The notes: generated by a model from the sequence alone, not told the origin. A stretch of 60,863 bases of DNA from Prosthecomicrobium pneumaticum (GCF_014199915.1 NZ_JACHOO010000014.1:1-60863), one strand, 5' to 3'. Positions 1-8,659 are shown, counted from the first letter of the stretch. Numbers and translations are program-made.

Positions 1-207
1 GTGCGGCGCCATGTCGACGAGATCGTTCTGGTCGAGGACGAGGCGATGGTGGAGGCGAGCCGCTGGCTGTGGTTCGAGCTCGGCATCGCGGCGGATCTTT
101 CGGGGGCGGCGTCGGTGGCGGCCCTTCGCTCGGGCGCCGTCGCCTTCGGCCCCGGCCGCACCATCGCCGGCCTCGTCTGCGGCGCGGGACCCGACGGCAT
201 CGGCTGA
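1..207 (+). CDS. PLP-dependent threonine dehydratase-like enzyme, 3' end only
   Basis: This frame is open from the first base and stops at TGA 205-207, so only the last 68 codons are present. The residues (VDEIVLVEDEAMVEA, then ADLSGAASVAAL and a closing GLVCGAGPDGIG) match the C-terminal part of fold-type II PLP enzymes of the threonine dehydratase/serine racemase group. There the small-residue run and terminal glycine-rich strand lie near the cofactor pocket. The catalytic lysine and phosphate-binding loop lie upstream of the window. The gene converges on the sugar dehydrogenase that ends 41 bases downstream. Threonine synthase-like or diaminopropionate ammonia-lyase-like relatives cannot be excluded. 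Confidence 0.75.
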   Translation: MRRHVDEIVLVEDEAMVEASRWLWFELGIAADLSGAASVAALRSGAVAFGPGRTIAGLVCGAGPDGIG

Positions 208-248
208 GAGCGCGCGGGGGCCGGAGCGCGACGCTCCGGCCCGATTCT

Positions 249-2006
249 TCAGGGCGTTGTCGCCGGGGCGGGCGGCACGGTCGCAGGCGCGATCTCCGTC
301 TGCGAAGGGGTCGGCGTCGCCGCGCTTCCGGCCGGAGCGGCCGGCTCCTGCCCGGTCAGCTGTTCGTCCGGCGAGGGTGACGGCGCGGCAGCGCCCTCGT
401 CCGCCGGGGGCGCTTCGGGAGCGGCGGGCGCCCCCGTCGCCGGCGGGACCGGCGCCGGAGCGGCCGTGTCGGGTGCGACCGTGCCGGGTGCCGTTGACGG
501 CGCTGCCGGACCGCCCTCTGGGGGCGCCACGCCACCCTGTTCCGGGGACGGCCCGCCAGATGCGGCGCCGGGCGTCTCGGCCGCCGGTGCCGTTGCCGCG
601 GGAGCCGTATCGCTGCCCGGGGACGCGACGCTCATATCGGTGCCGAGCGGCTCCGGCGTGACCGAGCCGTCCGCGGCAGCGACGCGCCACACGGTATTCC
701 CGGCATCATCGGCGACGAGCAGCGCCCCCGTTCCGTCGATGCCGACGCCGACGGGCCGGCCGCGGGCCCGCTCGCCGTCGAGGAAGCCGGTCACCACATC
801 CTGCGCCTTGCCGGACGGCATGCCGTTCTCGAACGGCACATAGACGACCTTGTAGCCGTTGAAGAAGGTGCGGTTCCAGCTGCCGTGTTCGCCGACGAAG
901 GCGCCGTTGCGGTAGGCTTCCGGCAGGGCCGAGCCCATGGTGAAGGTCATGCCGAGCGGTGCCACATGGCTCGACAGCGCATAGTCCGGCGGAATGGCGC
1001 GCTCGACCAGATCGGGCCGCTGCGGCCGGACGCGCGGATCGACATGTTGGCCATAATAGCTCCACGGCCAGCCGTAGAACGCCCCGTCCTTCACCGACGT
1101 CATGTAATCGGGGACGAGATCGGGACCCAGTTCGTCGCGCTCGTTGATCACGGCCCAGAGCACGCCGGTGTCGGGGTGGAAGGTCAGCCCGTTCGGATTG
1201 CGCAGACCCGAGGCGAACACCCGGCTCGCGCCGGTCTGCCGGTCGACCTCCCAGATCGCGGCGCGCCCCTTCTCGGCCTCGAGCCCGTTCTCCATCGCGT
1301 TCGAGTTCGAGCCGACCGAGACATAGAGGAAGCGGCCGTCCGGTCCGAGCGCCAGGTCCTTGGTCCAGTGATGGTTGATCGGCCCGCCCGGCAGCGGCGT
1401 CAGCACGCGCGGCGCCGCTGTGATGGCGGTCTCGCCGAGCCGGTAGGGATAGACAAGGATCGCCTCGGTGGTGGCGACATAGAGCGTGTCGTCCGCGAAG
1501 GCGAGGCCGAAGGGCGAGGCGAGGCCCTCGAGGAGGTCGTAGCGTGCATCGACGCGCCCATCGCGATTGGTATCGCGCAGCAGGGTGACGAGGTTGCTCT
1601 CCTTCGACGGTCCGGCGCCGCTGCCGTGCGAGATCGCCATGATCCAGCCGCGGATCACATCCTTCGGCCGTGACACGGGCTCGCCTTCCGGCCCGCGCGA
1701 CTGGACGACGAGCACATCGCCATTCGGCAGCGTGTGGAGGGCGCGCGGATTGGCGAGATCGCGGGCATAGGCGGTGACGGCGAGCCCCTCGGGCACGGCC
1801 GGCGTCTCGCCCTCCTGCCAGCCGATCACTTCGGCGACCTTCATGTCGGCGAGGATGGGCTGATGCGGTTCGGGCAGGACCGGGTCCGGCCCGATCTGCT
1901 GCGTGATGTCGAAATCGGTGCCCTCGTCGCTGCAGCCGGCGAGCCCGACGAGCAGGACGGCGCCGGCGGCGAGCAGGGCGATGCGGCGGAAACGGAACTC
2001 AGCCAT
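249..2006 (-). CDS. PQQ-type sugar (glucose/sorbosone) dehydrogenase lipoprotein
   Basis: The 585-residue product has a lipoprotein signal peptide with lipobox LAGC (Cys25), so it should be anchored in the envelope facing the periplasm. Residues about 60-430 resemble the soluble glucose/sorbosone dehydrogenase beta-propeller family, with motifs such as GLRNPNGLTFHPDTG, DGAFYGWPWSYYG and GEHGSWNR, which oxidise sugars using PQQ. The last ~150 residues are a low-complexity Ala/Pro/Gly/Thr tail, unusual for the family and probably disordered. The gene overlaps the upstream membrane-protein gene by 8 bases, so the two are probably co-transcribed. Substrate is not readable. Confidence 0.85.
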   Translation of the reverse strand: MAEFRFRRIALLAAGAVLLVGLAGCSDEGTDFDITQQIGPDPVLPEPHQPILADMKVAEVIGWQEGETPAVPEGLAVTAYARDLANPRALHTLPNGDVLVVQSRGPEGEPVSRPKDVIRGWIMAISHGSGAGPSKESNLVTLLRDTNRDGRVDARYDLLEGLASPFGLAFADDTLYVATTEAILVYPYRLGETAITAAPRVLTPLPGGPINHHWTKDLALGPDGRFLYVSVGSNSNAMENGLEAEKGRAAIWEVDRQTGASRVFASGLRNPNGLTFHPDTGVLWAVINERDELGPDLVPDYMTSVKDGAFYGWPWSYYGQHVDPRVRPQRPDLVERAIPPDYALSSHVAPLGMTFTMGSALPEAYRNGAFVGEHGSWNRTFFNGYKVVYVPFENGMPSGKAQDVVTGFLDGERARGRPVGVGIDGTGALLVADDAGNTVWRVAAADGSVTPEPLGTDMSVASPGSDTAPAATAPAAETPGAASGGPSPEQGGVAPPEGGPAAPSTAPGTVAPDTAAPAPVPPATGAPAAPEAPPADEGAAAPSPSPDEQLTGQEPAAPAGSAATPTPSQTEIAPATVPPAPATTP

Positions 2007-2454
2007 GGATGGTCACTCCCGGACGGCGGCGCAGCACGACCGAGCGGCTGAGCCGATCGGTGAGGATCATCACGAGGATGGTGACGACGGAGACGACGAG
2101 TCCGGTCGGCACGACGGCGGTCCAGCCGTCGCGGGCATGAACGAGACTGTTGAAGGAGGCGAGGAGGAGCACGATCAGCCCGCCGAGGAAGAAGGGCCAG
2201 CCGACACCGCGCGCCCAAACGAGGCCGCCGAGCACCAGCGCGACGAGCGCCGCCACGATGGTCAGGAGGCCGAAGACGAGCCCGGCGAAGAGAAGCCAGG
2301 AGGAGAAATTCACCCACATCAGATTGGCGGTCCGCCAATAGGCGATGTCGGTGAAGAGCGTGAGGGTGAAGCAGACGATCGGAAACTGCGCCAGCACAGA
2401 GGTGACGTGATGCGCCGCGATCGCCGCCGCGGACGGGGGATGAATATGCGCCAT
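1999..2454 (-). CDS. DUF2231-like four-helix membrane protein
   Basis: A 151-residue integral membrane protein with about four hydrophobic segments (roughly residues 20-40, 50-75, 80-105 and 115-140). It begins MAHIHPPSAAAIAAHHVTSV, typical of DUF2231-like proteins, which often lie next to PQQ sugar dehydrogenases or cytochromes. Its stop overlaps the start of the sugar dehydrogenase by 8 bases, suggesting translational coupling. A role as a membrane partner of the dehydrogenase is inference only. Start chosen at the first ATG of the frame, which keeps the His-rich N-terminus. Confidence 0.75.
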   Translation of the reverse strand: MAHIHPPSAAAIAAHHVTSVLAQFPIVCFTLTLFTDIAYWRTANLMWVNFSSWLLFAGLVFGLLTIVAALVALVLGGLVWARGVGWPFFLGGLIVLLLASFNSLVHARDGWTAVVPTGLVVSVVTILVMILTDRLSRSVVLRRRPGVTIHG

Positions 2455-2603
2455 GGTCGCACCTCGTCATCGATGGAAGGGAAGCCGTCGGTAGGGTCTC
2501 TACGGGCGAGCGCGGGATTGGTTGCCCGCACCCGCTCCCGCCCGACGGGCCTCCCCCGACGACCGGCGCAGCGACGCCGCGGCGGGCGACGCCAAGCGGC
2601 CGC

Positions 2604-3080
2604 CTATCCCGCTCCGCCGCGGAGATGCCGCGTCGGCACCGCCGTGTCGCTCTTCAGCGTTTCCATCGAGATATAGGCGGATATGTCGTGCAGGCTGATC
2701 CGTTTGACGATCGCCTTGTAGATGACATCGTAATATTCGACGTTCGGTAGCACGATCTTCATGATGTAGTCGACATTGCCGGTCAGCCGGTGCACCTCGA
2801 CGATCTCCGGTATGTCGGCCACGACGGCACGAAGATCGTCGAGCCAGTCCGCGGTGTGCTGCGATGTGCGCAAAAGGACGAAGATCGTGGTGGGAAGACC
2901 GATGCGGCGCCGATCGACGAGGGCGACGGTCCGCGCCACATAGCCCTCCTCCTTCAGCCGCGCGATGCGGCGGGAGCAGGCGGAGATCGAAAGATGGACC
3001 GCATCGGCGAGCGTGCCGATCGGCGTCTCCGCATCGGCCTGGAGGAGATCGAGGAGCTTGCGGTCGCGGTCGTCGAGCAT
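2604..3080 (-). CDS. Lrp/AsnC-family transcriptional regulator
   Basis: 158 residues from the ATG at 3080, the usual length of the family. The N-terminal helix-turn-helix ([17 protein letters not shown], then [20 protein letters not shown]) is followed by the linker [20 protein letters not shown] and a C-terminal ligand-sensing RAM domain (about residues 70-150, with [15 protein letters not shown]). Such proteins bind DNA as multimers and respond to amino acids. A longer in-frame start at 3128 exists but adds residues unlike the family. The neighbouring divergent gene is an Asp/Glu racemase, a plausible regulatory target. The 150 bases between this gene and the membrane-protein gene hold nothing I recognise. 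Confidence 0.9.
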   Translation of the reverse strand: MLDDRDRKLLDLLQADAETPIGTLADAVHLSISACSRRIARLKEEGYVARTVALVDRRRIGLPTTIFVLLRTSQHTADWLDDLRAVVADIPEIVEVHRLTGNVDYIMKIVLPNVEYYDVIYKAIVKRISLHDISAYISMETLKSDTAVPTRHLRGGAG

Positions 3081-3249
3081 GGCGCGAGGGTAGGGTGGCA
3101 CCACACCCGCCGCAAGCGGATTGCGCATTCCGGAACAAGGGCGCCGCTTCCTTGCATCACAGTCGCCTCCGGCGCTTCACGACGCGCGCGATTTGCAGCC
3201 GAGGTGAGCTAGTGTGGCGATGGCTGAAAGCGACGGGAGATGGGCCGAG

Positions 3250-3969
3250 ATGGCGACGATCGGACTGATCGGCGGGATGAGCTGGGAGAGCACGCTCGTC
3301 TATTACCGGCGGCTCAACGAGGCCGTGCGGGCGCGCCGGGGCGGCCTGCACTCCGCCGACATCCTGCTTCGGTCGCTCGATTTCGAGTCCGTCGTCGCGC
3401 TGCAGAAGGCGGGTCGCTGGGATGCCGCCGGCGCCCTCCTCGGGGAGGCGGCGGCCGGGCTCGCGCGGGGCGGCGCCGATTGCGTGCTGATCTGCACCAA
3501 CACGATGCATCTCGTGTCCGGAGCGGTGCGGGAGGCGGCGGGCATTCCCCTCATCGACATCATCGACGAGACCGGCCGGGCGATCCGCGCCGCCGGCTTC
3601 GAGCGGCCGCTCCTGCTCGCCACCCGCTACACGATGGAACACGGCTTCTACGCACGCCAGATGCGGGAGCGTTCCGGCCTCGACGTCATGACGCCGGCGG
3701 CCGCCGAGGACCGCGGCGCGATCCACGGCATCATCTTCGAGGAGCTCTGCCAGGGCATCGTGCGGCCGGATTCCCGCGCCGCCGCGGAGCGCATCATCGC
3801 CGACGGACTCGCCGGGGGGGCGGATTGCGTCATTCTCGGCTGCACCGAACTGTGCCTGCTGCTCGACGAAGCGGCCCTCCCCTGCCCCGTCTTCGATTCG
3901 ACCGGCATCCATGTCGAAGCGGCGCTCGCCTTCGCCGCGGCCGCAGCAACCGCGCGGACAGCGGCGTAG
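3250..3969 (+). CDS. Aspartate/glutamate racemase family protein
   Basis: 239 residues from the ATG at 3250 (IGLIGGMSWEST at the N-terminus, the hallmark of aspartate racemase-type enzymes). Two catalytic-type cysteines are visible: Cys82 in LICTNTMH and Cys198 in ILGCTEL. These act as the acid/base pair in the PLP-independent racemases of this superfamily. No signal peptide, so cytoplasmic. An in-frame upstream ATG at 3214 is possible but adds a non-conserved stretch. The divergent Lrp/AsnC regulator suggests amino-acid-responsive control. The exact amino acid, or a hydantoin-type substrate, is not determined. Confidence 0.88.
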   Translation: MATIGLIGGMSWESTLVYYRRLNEAVRARRGGLHSADILLRSLDFESVVALQKAGRWDAAGALLGEAAAGLARGGADCVLICTNTMHLVSGAVREAAGIPLIDIIDETGRAIRAAGFERPLLLATRYTMEHGFYARQMRERSGLDVMTPAAAEDRGAIHGIIFEELCQGIVRPDSRAAAERIIADGLAGGADCVILGCTELCLLLDEAALPCPVFDSTGIHVEAALAFAAAAATARTAA

Positions 3970-4003
3970 GCGCACCCGCCCGGCGCGGCGCCGCGGGGTC
4001 GGC

Positions 4004-5029
4004 TCAGCGGCGCGGCGCCGCCCGGATGCGCGCCCAATGGTCCGTCGCGGCGGCGAGACTCTCATCGAGGGGCATCTCCTCCGACGGACCGCGCTGCGCG
4101 GCGACGAAGAGTCGATGCAGCGCGTCGCCTTCCGGCGAGGCGGGATCAACGGCCCCCGCCGGCGCGGCGAGCCATTCCGGAGGGAAATAGGCCCCGAGCG
4201 GCTCGTCGCCGAACACCGGCCGGCAGATGCGCAGGAAGGCGGGCAGATAGGCGGGCCAGTTGATCGGCGAGGGTGCGAGCCGATTGAGCGTCGGCGCGGC
4301 CGAACGCGCGACGAAATTGCGGAGCACCTGTTCGCTCTGTTCGCGCCGCACGCCTTGCAGGCGACGCCAGGTGTTGCCGGGATGGGCGCGATAGAGAAGC
4401 AGCCTTTCCGGCAGCAGGACGGGCTCCGTCCAGCGCACAGCGCGCAAGGCAAAGTCCCAGTCCTGCGTCAGCGTCAGCGCCGGATCGAAGCCGTCGGCGA
4501 GATCGAACAGCGCTCTTGAAAAGAAGAAATTGCTCGACGTAACCGAGATGTTGCTGAGGACGAAGGCGAATCCGAAGGTCGGCAGCTGCGCCGCCCGATC
4601 GAACTTGCTGCGATACCATTCCGAGAACAGGGAAAAATCCTCGGTCTGGCCACTCTCGATGAATTCCACGCCGGAAACGCCGAAGAACAAATCCTCCCCC
4701 TCTGCTCGCGCGGCGAAGGCCGCCAGCCGGCCCGGCGCATAGAGATCGTCGGAATTGAGGATCGCGACGTAATCGGCGTCGATCCGGTCGATCATGCGGT
4801 TGATGGTGCGCGCCGAGCCGCGATTGTCCTGCCGGTCGATGCGAACACTCAGCCCGACCGGTGCCTTCGCTCGTGTTCGCTCGGCGACGGCGGCGGTGTC
4901 GTCGGACGACCCGTCGTCGAGGATGTGCACCTCGAGCTCCGGCCAGTTCTGCGCAAAGACGCTTTCCAGCGCCCCTGCAATGAAGGGTGCATGGTTGTAG
5001 GCCGGAATGGCGACGGCGATCTTCTTCAA
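4004..5029 (-). CDS. Family 2 glycosyltransferase (cassette copy 1)
   Basis: 341 residues. The start is TTG 5029-5027, overlapping the TGA of the upstream nucleotidyltransferase gene; GAGAAG lies about ten bases upstream and the product then begins KKIAVAIPAYNHAPF. The GT-A domain is complete: nucleotide-binding VAIPAYNH, DDGSSDDT, and the DXD-like AILNSDD that positions the metal and sugar nucleotide, then LTQDWDFALRA. The C-terminal third (PSPINWPAYLPAFL, GAYFPPEWL) is shared with the second glycosyltransferase at 6929-7978, so the two are paralogues. It closes a run of five overlapping genes with HprK-like, nucleotidyltransferase and PqqD-like proteins. The acceptor is unknown. Confidence 0.85.
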   Translation of the reverse strand: MKKIAVAIPAYNHAPFIAGALESVFAQNWPELEVHILDDGSSDDTAAVAERTRAKAPVGLSVRIDRQDNRGSARTINRMIDRIDADYVAILNSDDLYAPGRLAAFAARAEGEDLFFGVSGVEFIESGQTEDFSLFSEWYRSKFDRAAQLPTFGFAFVLSNISVTSSNFFFSRALFDLADGFDPALTLTQDWDFALRAVRWTEPVLLPERLLLYRAHPGNTWRRLQGVRREQSEQVLRNFVARSAAPTLNRLAPSPINWPAYLPAFLRICRPVFGDEPLGAYFPPEWLAAPAGAVDPASPEGDALHRLFVAAQRGPSEEMPLDESLAAATDHWARIRAAPRR

Positions 5030-6102
5030 AAGGGTTCTTCTCGGGTTGAACCGCCGCTTCGTCGCGGGGAGACGCTCCGCCAGCCGATCGAGGGGCCGAC
5101 AGCCTGGCGCGCCCGCGCCTTGAGGCCGATCGCCTTCATCATGGTCCAGGCGAGAAGCCCATGGCGCGGTGCGAAATCGTCGTGGCGGAGGATGCGCTCG
5201 AGCTCGATCTGATCGACGCGGCGGCGCGGCGGCGGCAGCGGCACGGCGACGCCCATCAGCATCTGCGCGAGATGGATGAAGTTGCGGAAGGCGATCCGGT
5301 GGCTCGCGAGAAGGATATCGGCGTCGCGCCAGTCCGCCGCCCGCCAGGCGACCGCGCATTCGGCGAGTTCGAGCAGATAGCGCGGATCGAACCAGGCCTG
5401 GCTGAAGCCGCGATCCGCGATCTGCGCGTGCAGCACATTGCCCGCGATCCGGCAGGCCCGCGACGGCAGGGCGAAGCGCGCGCCATCGCGCTCGAAAGGG
5501 ATCGCCTCATCGAGGAAGATGGCCGTCATCGCCGCATCGGCATAGCGGAAGGGTCGACGGTGGACATCGACGATCACGCCGCTTTCGCGGTCGACGAAAT
5601 CCGGCCAGCTGTGGAACATCCGCTCTGGCCGGCCACGCGGCGGCGCGGTCTCGGCGACGGCGAGCCCGCTCGCCAGAAGGCGGTCGTAGACCGGCTCCGG
5701 CCCGGCGACGAGCAGATCGAAATCGTGCAGGTAGCGGCGGTCCGGGTCGCCCGAGGGTGGATCGAAGAGCTGGCCGCCGCCCTTCAGGAGCACCGGCACG
5801 ATCCCTTCCGCGTTGAGCCGGCGCGCGAGGTCGAGAAAGGCCGGGACCATCAGCCGGTTGCGGCGGGCATTGTCGCGATAGGCGGCGCGCAGGTCATCCG
5901 CGGCCGCCTCGGGAACGGCCGCGAAATCGGGATCGACCCGCAGCCGCGCCCAGAGCGATGCGGCGACATGGGCATGGCGCGCCAGACGGACGACCGGATG
6001 CCAGTCGACGGCCGCGAGGTCCGGACGGGGACCGGCCGGGGAGACGAGCCGCAGCAGCGTCTCGACCGTGCGACGCTCCGGATAATGGCCGTCCACCTTC
6101 AT
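5026..6102 (-). CDS. NTP_transf_5-type nucleotidyltransferase family protein
   Basis: 358 residues with the signature of the uncharacterised nucleotidyltransferase family PF14907: a long helical N-terminus (WHPVVRLARHAHVAASLWARL), VPVLLKGGGQLFD, and the metal-binding pair in RYLHDFDLLV, followed by VDVHRRPF. Relatives occur in lasso-peptide and related RiPP clusters beside HprK-like kinases, where they are thought to act on the modified peptide. The ATG overlaps the kinase stop (ATGA) and the TGA overlaps the glycosyltransferase start, so all are translationally coupled. Activity is inferred from the motif only. Confidence 0.8.
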   Translation of the reverse strand: MKVDGHYPERRTVETLLRLVSPAGPRPDLAAVDWHPVVRLARHAHVAASLWARLRVDPDFAAVPEAAADDLRAAYRDNARRNRLMVPAFLDLARRLNAEGIVPVLLKGGGQLFDPPSGDPDRRYLHDFDLLVAGPEPVYDRLLASGLAVAETAPPRGRPERMFHSWPDFVDRESGVIVDVHRRPFRYADAAMTAIFLDEAIPFERDGARFALPSRACRIAGNVLHAQIADRGFSQAWFDPRYLLELAECAVAWRAADWRDADILLASHRIAFRNFIHLAQMLMGVAVPLPPPRRRVDQIELERILRHDDFAPRHGLLAWTMMKAIGLKARARQAVGPSIGWRSVSPRRSGGSTREEPF

Positions 6103-6932
6103 CGCAGCGCGCCGAGCACCGCGTCGAGACCCGCCTGCTGCTCCCCCTCGCCGACCGAAATGCCGAGATAAGGCAGCGCGAGCAATTGCCGGGCCGCCCG
6201 GTGGGCACAGGCGAGCGGCGGCGTCGACCAGTCGCGCGCCCAGTCGAGCAGGGCGAACATCGCCTCGAAGCGTTCGGGCCGGAACGGCCGGATTCCCGGG
6301 CCCGCATGACGCCGCAGAAAGATCGAGCCGCGCACGGCGAGCTTCTGGGTAGTGTCGAGGATTCCCGGCGCCGAGCGCGGAACGAGCAGGCAGGCCCGGC
6401 CGTCGAGCACGCCATGGAGCGGCGCGCCGGGTACGAGCACCAGGCGGTCGTCTGCGGCGGCGACGACCTCCGGGCTGACCCGTCTCTTGAGCGGCCGCGG
6501 CACCGCTTGGGCGAGGCCGGTCTCGGGTTCCAGGTGAATGACGTCGTCACCGAGCAACGGCACGCCGCGCTCGAGCGCCATCTGCGCCAGCGTCGACTTG
6601 CCGGCGAACGGCGCGCCGAAGACGAGCAACGCCTTGCCCTCGATAACGAAACAGGCGGCGTGGAGCAGGAAGGCGCCCTTCTTCTCGGCGAGTACGTCGC
6701 CGGCCGTCAGGGTCAGCCAGACCAGCAGGTCCGCGCTGTTCGCGAAGCGCACCTCATCCGCATAGGAGCGCAGCGTCGCGCCCGAGAGGAGCGTGATCTC
6801 CCCCTCCTCCCCACCGGCCGGCACGCGTTCCGAAGACAGACCGAGCAGATCGTCGATGCGCGCCGCCCAGTCCGGATCGGGCAAACCGAGCCGCAGCCCG
6901 GCGCCGAGCCAGTCATAGCGGTGCACGATCAT
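6099..6932 (-). CDS. HprK-related kinase (HprK-A type)
   Basis: 277 residues from the ATG at 6932, overlapping the upstream glycosyltransferase stop by ATGA. The C-terminal half carries a P-loop (VFGAPFAGKSTLAQMAL) and the following LLGDDVIHLEPE, corresponding to Walker A and the catalytic Asp pair of HPr Ser-kinase/phosphorylase. The HPr-binding signature and N-terminal HprK domain are absent. This is the layout of the HprK-related proteins that accompany PqqD-like proteins, and of the kinases that phosphorylate lasso peptides such as paeninodin. A peptide or protein Ser kinase role is inferred. No HPr gene is nearby. Confidence 0.82.
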   Translation of the reverse strand: MIVHRYDWLGAGLRLGLPDPDWAARIDDLLGLSSERVPAGGEEGEITLLSGATLRSYADEVRFANSADLLVWLTLTAGDVLAEKKGAFLLHAACFVIEGKALLVFGAPFAGKSTLAQMALERGVPLLGDDVIHLEPETGLAQAVPRPLKRRVSPEVVAAADDRLVLVPGAPLHGVLDGRACLLVPRSAPGILDTTQKLAVRGSIFLRRHAGPGIRPFRPERFEAMFALLDWARDWSTPPLACAHRAARQLLALPYLGISVGEGEQQAGLDAVLGALR

Positions 6933-7978
6933 GCTGCCCGATCCTCGATCGGGGCCGCGGCGGTGGCCTCCCACGCGGCAGCCGCCGCTCGCATCAGGTC
7001 CTCCGTGCTGCGCTCGAGATTGGCACTCCGCGCGCGAGACTCGGCGAGGAGCCGCTGCAGGGCGCGCGCATCGGCAGGAGCCCCCGGACCCGGCGGCAGG
7101 CCGCCGCGCAGCAGGCCGGGAGGCAGATAGGCGCCGATCGGCTCCGCGCCGAAGGCCGGCGTGCAGGAGCGGGCGAAGAGCTGAAAGAAGTGCGGCCAGT
7201 TCACCGGCGTCGGCGCGAGCGGATTGACCGCCTCCCCGCCTGCCCAGTCGCAATAGGCCGCGAAGGCCGCGCGGCTCTGCGCGACGGCCCGGTCGGCGAG
7301 GCCGCGGAAGGAGTTCGTGGCGTGGACACGGTAGTCGAGCAGCCGCTCCGGCACGAACACCGGCTCGACGAAGCGCATCGCCTTGAAGAGGAACTCCCAG
7401 TCCTGCGTCAGGGGAAGCGCCGGGTTGAAGCCGCCGACCCGGTCGAAGAGCGCGCGCGAGAACAGAAAATTGCTCGACGAGATGGCGAGGTTGACGGCGG
7501 TGAGAATGAAGCCGCAAGTCGGCAGGCTGAGCGCATAGGCGAGCTGGCCGCGGTACCAATCCTCGAAGGTGAGGCCCGGCGCGATCATCGCCTCAGGAGC
7601 GAAGGCGACTCCGCTGAAGGCGAGGAAGTCCCCACCCGGCCGCGCCCGGGCCATCATCGCAGCGAAACGCCCCGGGCGATAGCAATCGTCGGAATTGAGG
7701 ATGGCGACATAGTCCGCGTCACACCCCGCGACCAGCCGGTTGATCGTCTCCGCCGAGCCGGCATTCGCCTGCGTCGCGAGGCGGGAGGGAAAGCGGTGCA
7801 GACGGGCGAGGGCCGCGTCCGCCACCCGACAGGTCGCGTCCGTTGAGCCGTCGTCGAGGACGGAAAGCGTCAGTTCGGGCCAGTCCTGAAGCGCCACCGA
7901 TTCGATCGCCTCGGCGACATAGGCGGCGTGGTTGTAGGCCGGGATGACCACGGCGACACGCGGAGCGGTCCGGGACAT
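6929..7978 (-). CDS. Family 2 glycosyltransferase (cassette copy 2)
   Basis: 349 residues from the ATG at 7978, 14 bases after the tandem-PqqD gene. GT-A domain motifs are VAVVIPAYNHAAYV, LDDGSTDAT, the DXD-like AILNSDDCYRPG and PLTQDWEFLFKAM. The C-terminal region (PTPVNWPHFFQLFA, GAYLPPGLL) parallels that of the other cassette glycosyltransferase, indicating duplication and divergence within the cluster. No membrane segment is obvious, so it probably acts in the cytoplasm. The last four bases (ATGA) start the kinase. Donor and acceptor are unknown; a peptide or polysaccharide acceptor both fit. Confidence 0.85.
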   Translation of the reverse strand: MSRTAPRVAVVIPAYNHAAYVAEAIESVALQDWPELTLSVLDDGSTDATCRVADAALARLHRFPSRLATQANAGSAETINRLVAGCDADYVAILNSDDCYRPGRFAAMMARARPGGDFLAFSGVAFAPEAMIAPGLTFEDWYRGQLAYALSLPTCGFILTAVNLAISSSNFLFSRALFDRVGGFNPALPLTQDWEFLFKAMRFVEPVFVPERLLDYRVHATNSFRGLADRAVAQSRAAFAAYCDWAGGEAVNPLAPTPVNWPHFFQLFARSCTPAFGAEPIGAYLPPGLLRGGLPPGPGAPADARALQRLLAESRARSANLERSTEDLMRAAAAAWEATAAAPIEDRAA

Positions 7979-7992
7979 GCGAAACGATCCGC

Positions 7993-8541
7993 TCACGCGT
8001 CGCCGTGGATCAGCCCCAGTTCCAGGAGCCTCGCCAGGAAGCTCTCGACCGTCGCCGCAACATGCTCCGGCGTCGCATCGGGCCAGGCCTCGCACAGCAA
8101 GGCTTCGAGGTCGGCGGTGGTGTCGAAGAGGTCGAGCGCATCCCACAGGATCGCCCCCGCCTCGTTGAGCAGATGCGCCTTGCGGCTGCCGCGCGACACC
8201 ACCATGACCTCGCCGCCGACCGGCTCGACGAAGACATCGTCCACCTTGCGAAACCGCCGCGCGTTGGCGGGCAGCGCATGGCTCAGAAGCCCCTGGTCCA
8301 CCAGCACGCGCAGAAAGGCCCGCACCTCCGCCTCAGCGGCCTCGGCCGCCATGCCGCGACGCGCCTCGCACATCAGGATCGCGAGATCCTCGGCCGTCTC
8401 GAAATGGTCGAGCGCATCCCACAGCACCAGACCGGACTCGTTGAGCGCGAACGAACTCGCCGCATCCGTCCGCAGAAGAACGGTTTCGCTGCCGACGGCG
8501 AGGAGGCTCGCATTGCCCCGTTTGCGATAGGTACCGGTCAA
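7993..8541 (-). CDS. Tandem PqqD-domain protein (RiPP recognition element-like)
   Basis: 182 residues made of two PqqD-like domains, about residues 8-90 and 98-180. Each has the pattern of a beta strand (LLRTDAASSFALNESG; VVSRGSRKAHLLNEAG), then LVLWDALDHFETAEDL or ILWDALDLFDTTADL, and a helical end (FLRVLVDQGLL; FLARLLELGLI). PqqD domains bind leader peptides of RiPP precursors and present them to modifying enzymes, so a tandem copy may bind one leader twice or two partners. The start is TTG at 8541 with GGAAG seven bases upstream; no ATG fits. It is first in the five-gene cassette. Confidence 0.85.
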   Translation of the reverse strand: MTGTYRKRGNASLLAVGSETVLLRTDAASSFALNESGLVLWDALDHFETAEDLAILMCEARRGMAAEAAEAEVRAFLRVLVDQGLLSHALPANARRFRKVDDVFVEPVGGEVMVVSRGSRKAHLLNEAGAILWDALDLFDTTADLEALLCEAWPDATPEHVAATVESFLARLLELGLIHGDA

Positions 8542-8549
8542 GATGGCTT

Positions 8550-8638
8550 CCGCGGAGCGCAGGCTCGACCGCGGAGCCCCGCCCCACGTCCGCCCACGAG
8601 ACGGTGGACACGATCAGCCCGCCCTTGGTAACTGTCAA
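8550..8638 (-). promoter_or_regulatory. Candidate promoter and 9-bp direct repeat upstream of the PqqD cassette
   Basis: On the minus strand a perfect -35 TTGACA (8638-8633) is followed after 17 bases by GATCGT (8615-8610), a weak -10. Between this and the TTG start lie two exact copies of CCGCGGAGC (8550-8558 and 8569-8577, 19-bp period), nearly two helical turns, as for a dimeric regulator. The region also forms the 5' leader of the divergent peptide gene. Function is inferred. Confidence 0.4.
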
Positions 8639-8659
8639 GCGACGGGAAGGGGGAATGCC

